DNA of 64,000 nt from Symbiodinium natans (taxonomy: Eukaryota; Sar; Dinophyceae; Suessiales; Symbiodiniaceae). This document shows positions 50,503 to 61,271 of this stretch, in pieces. The notes beneath the pieces are model-generated. The model was not told the DNA's origin, searched no databases, and saw only the letters and a program-made list of their open reading frames with translations. The stretch's first letter is position 1. Each line of letters begins with the position of its first letter. The stretch spans positions 1 to 64,000 of the forward strand of contig CAJNDS010000274.1 in the NCBI GenBank assembly GCA_905221605.1, written 5' to 3'. A program made the position numbers and the translations under genes.

Positions 50503-51231
50503 GAAGGTCCCCTCCCCCTAGTTGTAAGTAGAGCCAGCAGACCCCAAGTTGGACTATCAGGATCCAAAATTAAAGGTTCTAAGTTCTAAGTCTCTTAACT
50601 ACAATTAATATGACAAGGGGGACACTCCTTCTAGCGCAGTCAAGTACCCTGAACTTTGAACCCTAAACCCTAAACCCTAAACCCTAAACTCTAAACCCTA
50701 CACCTATAGAATGGGGATTCAGTGTACAGCGGACATGGGTTTGGTGGTCGAAAGTGAAACAAGTGATTTGTACAGATCCAGTGTACTGTGCACTACAAGA
50801 AGGGGGCCCCCTTTCCATACTAACCATAGTTAAGGGACTTAGAACAAAATTTAAGATCCTTGTGGGCCAAATTTAGTGTCCTTATAATTCAGGGTCCTGA
50901 TAAGTCTACTTATAATTAGGAGGCCCCTCCTTGTATAGATATGGGGGTTTACGATATGAGGGGTACCTTTTTTGGGGTCCCTCTTATAAGGGGATCCTAC
51001 TATTTGGGGCTCTATACTAGGGGTCCCCTATTATCGTAAACCCCCCCCATAGTATACAGGACGGACTAGCGGGGAGCAGTACTGGAAGACCACTTGGAGG
51101 TTCATGGTACTTATTAACCATATATAACTGCACGTATTAACTGCACTTAACCACATTAGGGCACTTGAGGGGCTTATAAGTGGGTTATAAGTACAGCTAT
51201 GCTTGGTTAATGAGTACCATGAACCTCCATC
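50500..51231. mobile_element. Cluster of four inverted-repeat elements
   Basis: 50500-50636 and 50800-50935 belong to the GGGGGCCCCCTT family in opposite orientations. 50943-51048 is the GGGTTTACGATA family (GGGGTTTACGATATGAGG ... TATTATCGTAAACCCCCCC). 51092-51231 is the ACTTGGAGGTTCATGGTACT family. A CCCTAAA run lies at 50660-50700. Confidence 0.8.
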
Positions 51232-51361
51232 TAGGGCATAGGGGCGCCAGTCCAGTAAACTCAGTAAGCCTACAACACCAAATCTTCTACCTAAAGTTCC
51301 TTATGGGGTTTTGGTTTACTGTAGCTTTAGGACTCTGAACCCTAAACCCTAAACCCTACGG

Positions 51362-51437
51362 CCTTCAGGTTGATTTGATTTGAATGATCGAAGGCCTTGC
51401 AGCCAGTTCCCCACGGGCCAAAGGGCTTCACGGCTCG
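51362..51437 (-). CDS. Exon-like island, unrecognised
   Basis: The minus-strand frame RAVKPFGPWGTGCKAFDHSN then QINLKA is open across the island. The same DNA holds an inverted pair GGCCTTCA / GAAGGCC. No splice site is certain. Confidence 0.35.
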
Positions 51438-51439
51438 GT

Positions 51440-51985
51440 TTAGGGCTTAGGGCTTAGGGCTTAGGGTTTAGGGTTTAGGGTTTAGGGTTTAGGGTTTAGT
51501 TTTGTTTAGGGTTTAGGGTTTAGGGTCTAGGGTTTAGGGTTTAGGGCCCCAACCCCAAACCCCAACACCAAAGCCCTAAACCCACACCCGCGCCCGACTT
51601 TTTCTCCACCGTGCTCGCCGCGGCGGGCCACAGCTGCAGAGCAGCTGAGGCTCGAAGTATCGGGGATGTACACAGATGTATATATATATATGTATATATT
51701 GATTTATGTATTTGTTATTCATTTGTTTGTTTACTATCTATTTATATCTATGTTTATATGTGTGCTTTTGAATACATATATACCCCAAAAAAACGAAACC
51801 CTGAAACCATCCAGCGGCGTCTAATTATTCTAGACCCCTAAACCCTCGACCCCTAAAACCCCTAAACCCCTAAGACCCCTAAGCCCTTAAAACCTGAACC
51901 CTAAACCCTAAAGCCTCAACCCTAAACCCTAAAAAAACAAAAACTCCTAAACCCCTTAAACCCCTAAATCCTAAACTGCGAGGAA
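51440..51985. other. Repeats and AT-rich tract
   Basis: TTTAGGG variants (51440-51545), a TA/TTTG-rich patch (51675-51790) and CCCTAAA variants (51830-51975). No gene called. Confidence 0.6.
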
Positions 51986-51987
51986 GC

Positions 51988-52055
51988 CTAGGCTTCTTGG
52001 AGGGAGGCGGCCTGTTCGATCATCGGCACGAGCTCCCTGGCCCCCGTGGACTCGA
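51988..52055 (-). CDS. C-terminal exon-like island
   Basis: The minus-strand frame STGARELVPMIEQAASLQEA ends in TAG (51988-51990). Helix-like composition; product unknown. Confidence 0.3.
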
Positions 52056-53589
52056 GGGGTTGTAGGGGTTGGGAGATAGGGCTTTTAGGGGTTTTAGGTG
52101 GAGGGTTTAGGGTTTAGGGCTAGGCTTTTTCGAACAATGGCTCGAAGAGGTTTACATGGCCTATGATGCATTGATGGCTAAGATTGGCTTAGGAGGTCTT
52201 GGGTATGATAAGGAAGATGGCTTAGGGCTGTCAGGGTTAACCCTTAGTAAAGTGTGGTCGTCTCAGGCTGGGGGGAATTCCGTGTAGCGGGGTTTCCACC
52301 CTCGCCGGCCCAGCAGTAATGACATCTTTCATGTGAGGTTGCTCAGGACTAGGCTAGGGTTAAGGGTTTGGGGTCTAGCCTCTAGGAGTTTGGACCCCTT
52401 TTTTCAAGATGTTCTTGGGCCCCTGGGCCGTAAATTGAATCCCTAAACTCGGAAACCCCTAAACCCCTGACCCCCTAAACTCAGGCCCTGAAACGCTAAA
52501 CCCGCGAAACCCCTAAACCCCTAAACCCCGCAAACGCCGGAACCCCTGCCACCTCAACCCTAAACCCTAAACCCAAAACCCTAAACCCGAAACCCTAAAC
52601 CCTAAACCTGCCACCTCGAGCCAAGGTGCTTTGGCGCTCGGGCGATCCTGAACGACGCCGCGTCGATGCAAACGCAGGTCACCACGGCGCGGGCCACGAG
52701 GAGACCAGGGCCTTGTCGAAGAACAAACGGCTGCTTGTTTGGGGTTCAGGGTTAGGGTTTGGGGTTTAGGGTTTAGAGTTTAGGCAGTTTAGGGTTTAGG
52801 GCTTAGGCTTAGGGTTTAGGGTTTAGGGTTTAGGGGTTAGGGGTGAGGCTATAACCCGAACCCTCCAACATCCTAGCCTTTTCTTCTTGAGCCATGTCAA
52901 CCCTAACCCTCCGGCTCCGAGGGCTCTTGTTGCGATGGGTGCTTAGGGGCTACTGATGGTTTAGGGTTTAGGATTTAGGGTAGTAGTGACTCCGCTTGCT
53001 GTGCTCCTCAAATCCTCAATCCCGAAAGTCACAACCTCTTCAATCGAAACTCTCACAGCCCGAACCTTCGAGTCCTAGCCCTGAGCCCTAAACACTGAAC
53101 CCTAAACCCTTTACCCCAAACCTTCCAGCTCAACATCCCGAGCGGGCAGTTGCAGGGCAGATCCCATTATATCTTAGATTCCCAGTTTAGGACCTCAGCG
53201 TTTTTGTGAATGTGAGGGTGCCGGGTTGAGGGTTTGGGGCCCTTGGCTCTTCCGCTACACCCCGAACTCGAAACACCGAACTCTGAAAAACCTCCGAAAA
53301 AAAAGGCACTAAGCCCCCAAGTCTAAACCGTTAACCGTTAAGCCTCTAATCCCTGAAATTCACAACCCTTAACTCCTAAAACCTTGAACCCTTAAGAAAG
53401 CAAACAAACTTTAACACGCAGACCCTTGAACTGGAAGCCCTTGAACCTAAAACCCGTCACGCCAAGACCCTTCGGACCTCTGCCACACCCTAAACTCTAA
53501 ACCCAAACCCCTAGACCCTGAACCCTAAACCCTAAACCCTGAACCCTCAACCCGACTCCAACCCTGGACCCCGTAACCCTCAAACCCTC

Positions 53590-53680
53590 CGGACTCGGCC
53601 TTCAGGTCCTGCAAGCGCGACCAGTCGCTCATCGCAGAAGAGCTTGCTCCGGGAGATGCGCAGCTCGTTCCTTGACTTCG
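53590..53680 (-). CDS. Exon-like island, unrecognised
   Basis: The minus-strand frame TKSRNELRISRSKLFCDERL then VALAGPEA is open across the island. Charged, soluble-looking. No reliable boundary. Confidence 0.35.
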
Positions 53681-53787
53681 TGGGTTTCGGATTTGTAGGA
53701 CTTTTTAGGCGAAGCGTAAAGAGTTTAGAGCTTTGCTTATAACCGATGTATGGGGTTTGGGATTTGAGTTATTCTGCTTACACTTGT

Positions 53788-55674
53788 TTACAGGTTTGAG
53801 GCGAAGAGGCGGCGGATCCAGTCGCCGGGCGCCTTAACGCAGCGACTTAAACCATGTTGAAGGACGACTCTCGCACTGCCCATTGCACGCTGCCTTACCT
53901 GAGCATATCGATTCGAGCCTTCGCTTCGTTGGGCAGGCAACATCCGAATGGTCCAACGGGATTGGCACTCGCAGGGACCTGGCGGGCAGATGACATGTTG
54001 CTTCCCTCGGGCGCACATCCGTTCGGGACGCGGTGGCTTCCTCGCCTCAGTCTGGGAGCGACGACGTGACAAGACGACAGTTGCTGCGCTGACCTGAGAA
54101 GCTGACATTGCGTTTTCTGTCGCACCTGGCACGAGCTTGCCTGACTCGTGGGGCTAAGCCTTGTTGCTTTGTGGAGTTGCTGCCGAGCTTAGATCCCGGC
54201 GAGCGCCGGCATGACCTGGCAAAAACTCGACGCTTCAAGCTAGGTCACACGTTGCTTTTGTTTCACTGAGCAGCGCGCCCAACGTGGCAGCTCGGAGCCA
54301 GCGCTTGCAGTGTGAAGCTTGTTCTGCTTTTGTTCACAGTTGTGTTTGTCGCCAGTCACTACGGTGTCAATGCTTTGGGTGCCTCACTGCTGTGGCGCAG
54401 TTTTCCTCTGCAGGCGACCGATAAGTTCAGATATTGTTGCTGAGGCCAGTTGCCGTGGCCGTCGCTTCACAGATATATTGGGGTCGGGGCAAGGCAGCAC
54501 GCCGCACGCTCGACAGGCTGCACATGCAGTGGAGGCTCTCGCCTACAAGCTTTTCTTTGCTTAGTAGACACTTGTTGGCGAGTACTGCTCTCGTGACGAG
54601 CCGTGGGCAGCGTTTGGCGAAAGTCAAGCAATTCTGCTCTGGAGCTTGTGTAGAGATGTGTATAGTGTGAGAGCAACCCAGCGCGACATCGTATGATTGG
54701 GGTACTTGATAAGAAACTGATGTACATCTATGTGCATCTGAGGGAGGATGTGTTGCACGGCAATGCCAGCAACTCCCGCCGAGGGACCGACTGCGTCTCC
54801 TGTCAACAGGTTGCCGATGCGGCGGTATGAGAGCCTGCGATGACCCAGACCTTGAACAGAAGTGTACAATCCTCTGACCTCTGGCGTCAGAACCAAATAA
54901 ACAGACAGCCGCAGCCCGTCAAAGGCTTCGCAAATTTAGAGTCAAAGCGCTGCACCCTGAGGCCTCCTACGGCCAGCTGTTCTTGACATGTAGACAATGT
55001 AGACAATGCAAACGTTGCGTGTGCATTCACTGGCAAATGCACGAGTCTGGCAAGCTGGGAAACGTCAACAACCACACGTCTTGCAACATGACAAAAGCTC
55101 CCCGCCAGGCCTCGCCCGAATGAACAGCTGCAGGCACGTTTTCGACACAGTTGCCAAATGCTTCAGGTATATAATCGTGCAAGAAAAACACGATGGCGCT
55201 ATCAAAACCGCGTCAGCAGGAAGAGAAGTAGCTGGAAAACAGACGACTGGGGTGAGTCGTAGAGGCGCCTCCAACGTACTCAGCTAGGAAAAGAGGACAG
55301 CCAGTGCACTGAGTTTCTGGATGAGGCTCGGCGCGCACCTTGCAGACACAAGTATCGCTCGCAGGGTAGACGCTCCATTCGTGCTGCGTAAGGCTTTCTT
55401 CGTGGCCATGGGCTTCCTCACCAGGAAGCTTCATGCCATCCGTCATGATCAGCAGTTTGCACCCAGAGAGTTCCAACACTTGTTCAAGTGCATCTGCAAG
55501 CTGTCTGCCTGAAGTGGTCCTGGCAGCTTTTGCCAAGACTCTTTGGCACACAGCTACGCTAGTTGAAGGAGCCAGGATTGGATGTCCTGTAGGCCCACAG
55601 CAAATTCTCAACCTTTCTGCCATTTCTTTTCCTGTCGGCCCTGTGATCCTCAAAGTCCAAAAACGGGGATGCAA
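53788..55674 (-). CDS. Probable multi-exon gene in a telomere-repeat-free segment
   Basis: A 1.9-kb segment with no TTTAGGG repeats and several protein-like minus-strand frames in order. 55213-55674 is open (GKEMAERLRICCGPTGHPIL, KLLIMTDGMKLPGEEAHGHE). ~54680-54930 (FDGLRLSVYLVLTPEVRGLY, GVAGIAVQHILPQMHIDVHQ) has a possible acceptor TTTGCGAAG. The end, 53788-~53880 (CVKAPGDWIRRLFASNL), stops in TAA at 53788-53790. Frames change between pieces, so introns must intervene. No family recognised, and the true start is unknown. Confidence 0.4.
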
Positions 55675-55924
55675 TCTCTAGGCCTGAAGGGAATGATTGA
55701 CATCCCGGTAGGAGTCATGTGCTTCCCACATAGCACCAAACATTGGCAGAGCACAAGGTGCAAAGGTCCGGATTCAAAGCTCTCGTAAACAGGGACTACA
55801 CATCGAACTCTTATCCATGTTGAATTCTTGATCCTGAGCGGAACTTTATTTACTAACAGTAACACCATGCTACTCGATGGGCTTGGAAAGGATTCGTCAT
55901 CAGGAAGATGGCAGGGTTTGCAAG

Positions 55925-56350
55925 TTTTTAAGCAAAGCGCGGGGGGGGGGGGGGGGGGGGTGCAGCCACCTCCGTTTACAAACACAACGACTGCCAAGGC
56001 GTAAACAAGCCGGGGGTTTGGCCCCCCATTTGCAACACAATGCTGGTATGACTGTTCAGGATGAAAAAACAGGGGGGTGAGGGTTGGTGAAACAAAACGC
56101 TAGCAGGATGGGTGTGGAAAGAAATTCAAAAAAGCTGACCAGGCAAGTTTCTTCTGGGCATGAAGTTTCAAAAAGCGCGGGTGGGGGGGGGGGGGGGGGG
56201 GCAATTGCAAGTACGATGCTCGCACCACGGATTCCTGACCTCTTCTGGGCATGAATACAAAAAACAGTTGCAAACGCAATGCTCGAACGACGAGTTTGAA
56301 AAGAAATCCTATTGCTTTATGCCAAAGTTCTCTTCTAGACATGAAGTTTT
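55925..56350. repeat. Degenerate ~90-bp repeats with poly-G tracts
   Basis: TTCTTCTGGGCATGAAGTTT and TTGCAAACGCAATGCTCG recur three times with spacing near 90 bp. G runs sit at 55940-55960 and 56180-56200. Confidence 0.6.
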
Positions 56351-57000
56351 CTGTCTTTTTTCTTTCGTTCTGTCTTTGTTTCTGCTTTTATTTCGTTATT
56401 GATTCTCTCTCTCTCTCTGTTCCTCTCACTATTTCTCCTTTACTTTCTTTCTGTCTGTATCGTTTTCTTTCTTTTCTTTCTCTCTGTATCTTTTTCTTCA
56501 TTTCCATAATTCCTTTCTTCCCTTCTTGCTTTCGTCTGTGTCCGTTCTCTTCTTCCTCGTTCCTCCCCAGCCCCAGGCCCCTTTCTCATTGAGAAAGTAG
56601 AGATTAGGTAAAAAAAAGAGAGAAACGAGAGGTTTCCCGACCCCTCCCCCCAACCGCCACCCGCAAAAACTGAAAATGATAATAATAAAGGTAATCGCGG
56701 AAAAAAAAAACGTGAGAGAGAAACAAAAAAGGCCCCCCTCCACCCTAAACCCTACACCCTCTTGGTGTGGGTAGTTTAGGGCTTTAGGGCTTAGGGTTTA
56801 GGGTTTGGGGCTTAGGATTGACGAACTGCTCGAGCCCAAAATTGGTGGGACCCCTTTACATCACTGCGTGATTGGCATCGCCCCACCCTCCCAGGATACC
56901 TTTTCATTGAAACTCTAGGGCATAGTTTTGTTGATGTTTAGGGTTTAGGGTTTAGGGCTTAGGGCTTAGGGTTTAGGGTTTAGGGGTCTAATGCATATGG
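56351..57000. other. CT-rich and A-rich low-complexity DNA
   Basis: TTTCT/CTCTCT-rich from 56360 to 56560, then purine-rich patches and TTTAGGG variants (56765-56815, 56940-56990). No gene called. Confidence 0.6.
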
Positions 57001-57109
57001 TTTAGGTGTTGGAATTCGGGGTGGTGTGGGTTGGGATACAATGTATGAAGCTTAGGAGTTGTGAAGCAGGAAGGCTTGCCAGAACAGAGGGGTGTTTAGG
57101 GTTTAGGGT

Positions 57110-57400
57110 AGGAGGGGGAGTACGCAGAACTTGCTTCGTCCCTGAGGGAGGGAACGCAATGCAAGGAAGCACACATCCTACCGCATCGAGTAGTAAAGCT
57201 TCTATACTTACTTCTCCAATGACCAAGGGGAAAAAAGGTTAAACTTTAATATTCCTACTAAAAAAGGAAACCCAAAAAGTTTAAAGTTCAGCTAAAGGCG
57301 AAGTAAGTATAGTAGTTCCGTGGTAGGAAACCATGCCCCCTGATCTCGTGTGCTGTCCGGGGGCCGGAGCAGGCACCAGCACTGTGCATACTGCATACAC
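57110..57400 (-). CDS. Two exon-like pieces flanking an element
   Basis: The right piece 57313-57400 (minus; ALCMQYAQCWCLLRPPDSTR) and the left piece 57115-57201 (LLLDAVGCVLPCIAFPPS) flank the 57202-57312 element, whose end GTAAGTATAG gives an AG acceptor. The donor and phase at the right side could not be fixed. Product unknown. Confidence 0.35.
57202..57312. mobile_element. CTATACTTAC element
   Basis: 111 bp with perfect inverted ends CTATACTTACTTC / GAAGTAAGTATAG and interior CCAAGGGGAAAAAAGGTTAA, AAAAGTTTAAAGTTCA. It matches the intron at 30378-30545. Confidence 0.8.
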
Positions 57401-57999
57401 AATGCATTGTACACGATGGGTTTAGGGTTTAGGGTTTAGGGTTTAGGGTTTAGGGTTTAGGGATTCAAAGGCTTGCTGCAGCAATTCCTCTACCCTGATG
57501 GTCTTCAAGGCAAGCTTGCACGGCTTTCGACATGGGGGGCAGGAACCCTGAAACCCTGAACCCAACCCCCTGTTTAAGCTGCCTGAAACCCACTGCTGCT
57601 GGCGCAGTTTACCTGAGATAGTGAAACCCAGACTGCAATGGAAACCCTCAGAAGTTCAAGCCCTGCCAGCCCCAAACCTTTCGAACCTGCCTGAACCCCG
57701 GAACCTCTGTACCCCCTGAACCCTAAGCCCTAAACCCTGAACACTAAACCCTAAACCCCCAAACCCCTAAATCCCTAAACCCTTGAAGCCCTAAACACTT
57801 GACGCTAAGCACTCAACTCCAAACCCCTGAACCCTAAAGCCCTAAACCCCGAGAGGGATTGACCCAAGCTGCTGCACTTCCCAATGAAGGCCGGCGGCCT
57901 CGACCAGAAATCTTAAGGCTTCGGGTTTAGGGTTTCGGGTTTAGAGTTCCGCAAACCCTAAAACCCTAAACCCCAAACCCGAACCCCGCAAAACCTAAG

Positions 58000-58165
58000 C
58001 CCTGAACCTTCAATCCGAAGAGTAACCTCAAGATGGGCTGCTGAGTCGATCTCTTCACAAGAATGTTGCAACTGTACGGAACTGTTTCCATTCGATGTCC
58101 TGGGCACATGCTGGTACTTGTGCAGTCAAAAGACATGCAATGGTGGAAGTTGTGGATGCGTGTAG
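58000..58165 (-). CDS. Exon-like island, Cys/His-containing
   Basis: A minus-strand frame from ATG at ~58170 (RIHNFHHCMSFDCTSTSMC then METVPYSCNILVKRS) is open to the left repeat. TGCTATGGCAG just inside could be an acceptor. Product unknown. Confidence 0.35.
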
Positions 58166-58214
58166 CTGCCATAGCATCTAAGGGGCCATGAGGGCTGAGA
58201 CGCGCGTGAGCTGT

Positions 58215-58735
58215 CCTCCCTAAACCCTAAACCCTGAACCCTACACCCAAAACCCTAAACCCTAAACCCTGAACCCTAAACCCTGAACCCTACACCCCAA
58301 AAACCCTTCTAGTACAGCATTATGACTACGATGATGGCTGAACCCGTTCGGCCCGGCCCCGAGACCCGAAACACCTTAAACTTGCCCTAAACCCCAAACC
58401 CTGAATCCCGAACAACCTAAACCCTAAACCCTAAACCCTAAACCCTAAACCCTAAACCCTAAACCCTAAACCCTAAACCCTAGACCCTAAACCCTAAGCC
58501 CTAAGCCCCTAAGCCCTAAGCCCCTAATCTAAGAGAGCGGGTTCTGGTCATGTCGGACGCCAGCTCCGGGGTACAAGGCCCATCGTCTAGGTTCAGGATT
58601 TAGAGTGTAGGCTTGAGGGTTAAGAGTTTAGGGTTTAGGGCTAGGGTTTAGGGTTTAGGGTTTAGGGTCTAGGGTTTAGGGTTTAGGGTTTAGGCTTTAG
58701 GCTTTAGGGTTTAGGGTTTAGGGTTTAAGGTTTAG
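58215..58735. repeat. Telomeric-like repeats, orientation switch
   Basis: CCCTAAA/CCCTGAA at 58215-58300 and 58415-58525, then TTTAGGG/TTTAGGC at 58620-58735, around a short unique island (58530-58600). Confidence 0.85.
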
Positions 58736-58781
58736 GAGCCCCCTCAGAAAGCAGGCATTGGCGCGCGGGGCGGTTGCGAAA

Positions 58782-61182
58782 TCAAAGCTTTGGACCAGAC
58801 GCGTGGACAACAACTGATAAGCCCAAACCATCAAAGCGCACAAGTCCACTCGGCAAGACCACATTAGCCAAGCTCTGGTCGAAATTGTCTCCGAAGCTCA
58901 GGGACTGCAAGCAACCAGGCAAGGCCACGTTCTCCAAACTCTGGTTGAAATGGAGTCCAAAGCTCAAGGACTGCAAGCTGCCAGGAAAGGCCACATTCTC
59001 CAAACTCTGGTCGAAATCGCCTCCGAAGCTCAAGGACTGCAAGCTGCCAGGCAAGGCCACATTCTCAAAGCTCTGGTTGAAATGGTATCCGAAGCTCAAG
59101 GACCGCAAGCTGCCAGGCAAGGCCACATTCTCCAAACTCTGGTTGAAATCGTGTCCGAAGCTCAAGGACTGCAAGCTGCCAGGAAAAACCACATTATCCA
59201 AACTCTGGTTGAAACGACTTTCGAAGCTCAAGGACTGCAAGCTGCCAGGCAAGGCCACGTTCTCCAAACTCTGGTTGAAAGCGTAACCCAAGCTCAAGGA
59301 CCGCAAGCTGCCAGGCAAAACCACATTCTCCAAACTCTGGTTGAAATCGTGTCCGAAGCTCAAGGACCGCAAGCTGCCAGGCAAGGCCACATTCTCCAAA
59401 CTCTGGTTGAAATCGTAACCGAAGCTCAAGGACTGCAAGCTGCCAGGAAAAACCACATTCTCCAAACTCTGGTTGAAACGACTTTCGAAGCTCAAGGACT
59501 GCAAGCTGCAAGGCAAGGCCACATTCTCCAAACTCTCGTGGAATTCGTATCCGAAGCTCAAGGACTGCAAGCTGCCAGGAAAGGCCACATTCTCCAAACT
59601 CTGGTCGAAATCGCCTCCGAAGCTCAAGGACTGCAAGCTGCCAGGCAAGGCCACATTCTCAAAGCTCTGGTTGAAATGGTATCCGAAGCTCAAGGACCGC
59701 AAGCTGCCAGGCAAGGCCACATTCTCCAAACTCTGGTTGAAATCGTGTCCGAAGCTCAAGGACTGCAAGCTGCCAGGAAAAACCACATTATCCAAACTCT
59801 GGTTGAAACGACTTTCGAAGCTCAAGGACTGCAAGCTGCCAGGCAAGGCCACGTTCTCCAAACTCTGGTTGAAATCGTGTCCGAAGCTCAAGGACTGCAA
59901 GCTGCCAGGAAAAACCACATTATCCAAACTCTGGTTGAAACGACTTTCGAAGCTCAAGGACTGCAAGCTGCCAGGCAAGGCCACGTTCTCCAAACTCTGG
60001 TTGAAAGCGTAACCCAAGCTCAAGGACCGCAAGCTGCCAGGCAAAACCACATTCTCCAAACTCTGGTTGAAATCGTGTCCGAAGCTCAAGGACTGCAAGC
60101 TGCCAGGCAAGGCCACATTCTCCAAACTCTGGTTGAAATCGTGTCCGAAGCTCAAGGACTGCAAGCTGCCAGGCAAAACCACATTCTCCAAACTCTGGTT
60201 GAAACGATGTCCGAAGCTCAAGGACTGCAAGCTGCCAGGCAAGGCCACATTCTCCAAACTCTGGTTGAAGCGCATTCCGAAGCTCAAGGACTGCAAGCTG
60301 CCAGGCAAGGCCACATTCTCCAAGCTCTGGTTGAAACGATGTCCGAAGCTCAGGGACTGCAAGCTGCCAGGAAAGGCCACATTCGCCAAGCTCTTGTTGA
60401 AGCGATGCCCGAAGCTCAAGGACCGCAACCCTTTTGGCAGTTCAAGAATCTCGAGACTACACTCAGTGTAGATTCCCAACGAAGAGATTGCGTCCTTTGC
60501 ATGTACGTCCATCACGCTCAGGTCTTGGCCGTCACTGGCTCGCAGAAACGCAGCTGCTGCGTGCCCTGCACCAACCTAGGTTGGCCCCAGAAGCCCTGCA
60601 GATTCGAAGATGGGATCTGCACCCAACCCTTAAAGAAAACACATTACAACTAAGCATGCCAAGGGCAACCTGCTGAACCACGTACGTGATGACATCGCCC
60701 TGAACTTGCTCCAACAGCGGCTTGGAATCGTCCAGGGTATTGCCGCCGGCCGCCAGGACAAGCATGCCGCCCAACCGCAAGCCGATCCTTCCTGCGATGC
60801 TCTTGTGCAAGTCTTCCACGGTCATGTTGCCTAGGCTGCCCAGTATCCTAGGATTAAAAAGGGTGCCCTTTTTTGCTTAAAAGGGGGTTATAAGGGAACC
60901 TACACCCCCAAAAAGGGAATGAGGGTACTACTGGGCATCCTAGTTGCCTTCAAGAGGAAGATGCACCTCTGAACCATCGAGACCGCAGACCGTCAACTGT
61001 CGGTCGGCAGCAAGGCCCTCAAGGTCGGCAAGGCACTGACGTTTGACCGTCCTTTCTTCTTGAAGCCCACGAAGCATCCCTAAACCCTAAACCCTAAACC
61101 CTAAACCCTAAACCCTAAACCCTAAACCCTAAACCCTAAACCCACGAAGCATGGCCCGAAATTCTGGTGCGAGGTTGGCCAT
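58782..61182 (-). CDS. Ubiquitin-like domain plus leucine-rich-repeat protein
   Basis: Start ATG 61180-61182 (MANLAPEFRA). Exon 1 resumes at 61077-60948 after a telomeric insertion (LRGLQEERTVKRQ, QLTVCGLDGSEVHL). Exon 2 is 60670-60830 (MTVEDLHKSIAGRIGLRLGG, LVLAAGGNTLDD). Exon 3 is 58782-60575 (ASDGQDLSVMDVHAKDAI, then repeats). The first ~75 residues have the strand-helix-strand pattern of a ubiquitin-like fold. Exon 3 carries about 24 repeats of 22 residues, consensus LPGSLQSLSF-GxxFNQSLENVA, ending VVHASGPKL. Introns: 60831-60947 (GC-AG, an introner) and 60576-60669 (GT-AG, GTTG at both edges). A recognition or scaffold role is plausible, but the partner is unknown. The open antisense frame of similar length is a by-product of the 66-bp repeat. 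Confidence 0.7.
60831..60947 (-). mobile_element. Introner in the ubiquitin-like/LRR gene
   Basis: 117 bp with ends related to TAGGCTGCCCAGT and ACTGGGCATCCTA, flanked by the direct repeat GTTGCCT (60826-60832, 60943-60949). On the minus strand TTGAAG, then GCAACTAGG...CAGCCTAG, then GCAACATG: a GC-AG intron whose removal restores LPLEGN-MTVEDLH. Confidence 0.85.
61066..61152. repeat. Nine telomeric units flanked by a 12-bp duplication
   Basis: CCCACGAAGCAT at 61066-61077 and again at 61141-61152, with exactly nine CCCTAAA units (63 bp) between. The host sequence is coding (A-MLRG-L on the minus strand). Unspliced reading meets a TAG in the array, while the second ATG (61075-61077) offers a new start after the insertion. 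Confidence 0.9.
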
Positions 61183-61271
61183 GGGGGCCTTGCGCCTTGG
61201 CTTGGGTGACCTGGGGGACGGAATGACTCTATGCCTTGATGAGGGTTTTGGTAGCACAGGGCGCAGGGTAG

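Noticed and set aside
53876-53898. Possible intron with a strong GTAAGG donor
   Set aside because: Donor and nearest acceptor are only 23 nt apart, too short for a spliceosomal intron.
58950-60653. 567-codon plus-strand open frame (QAARQGHILQTLVE repeats) across the LRR exon
   Set aside because: It exists because the 66-bp repeat is a multiple of three. The minus strand carries the leucine-rich pattern and continues into the ubiquitin-like exons.
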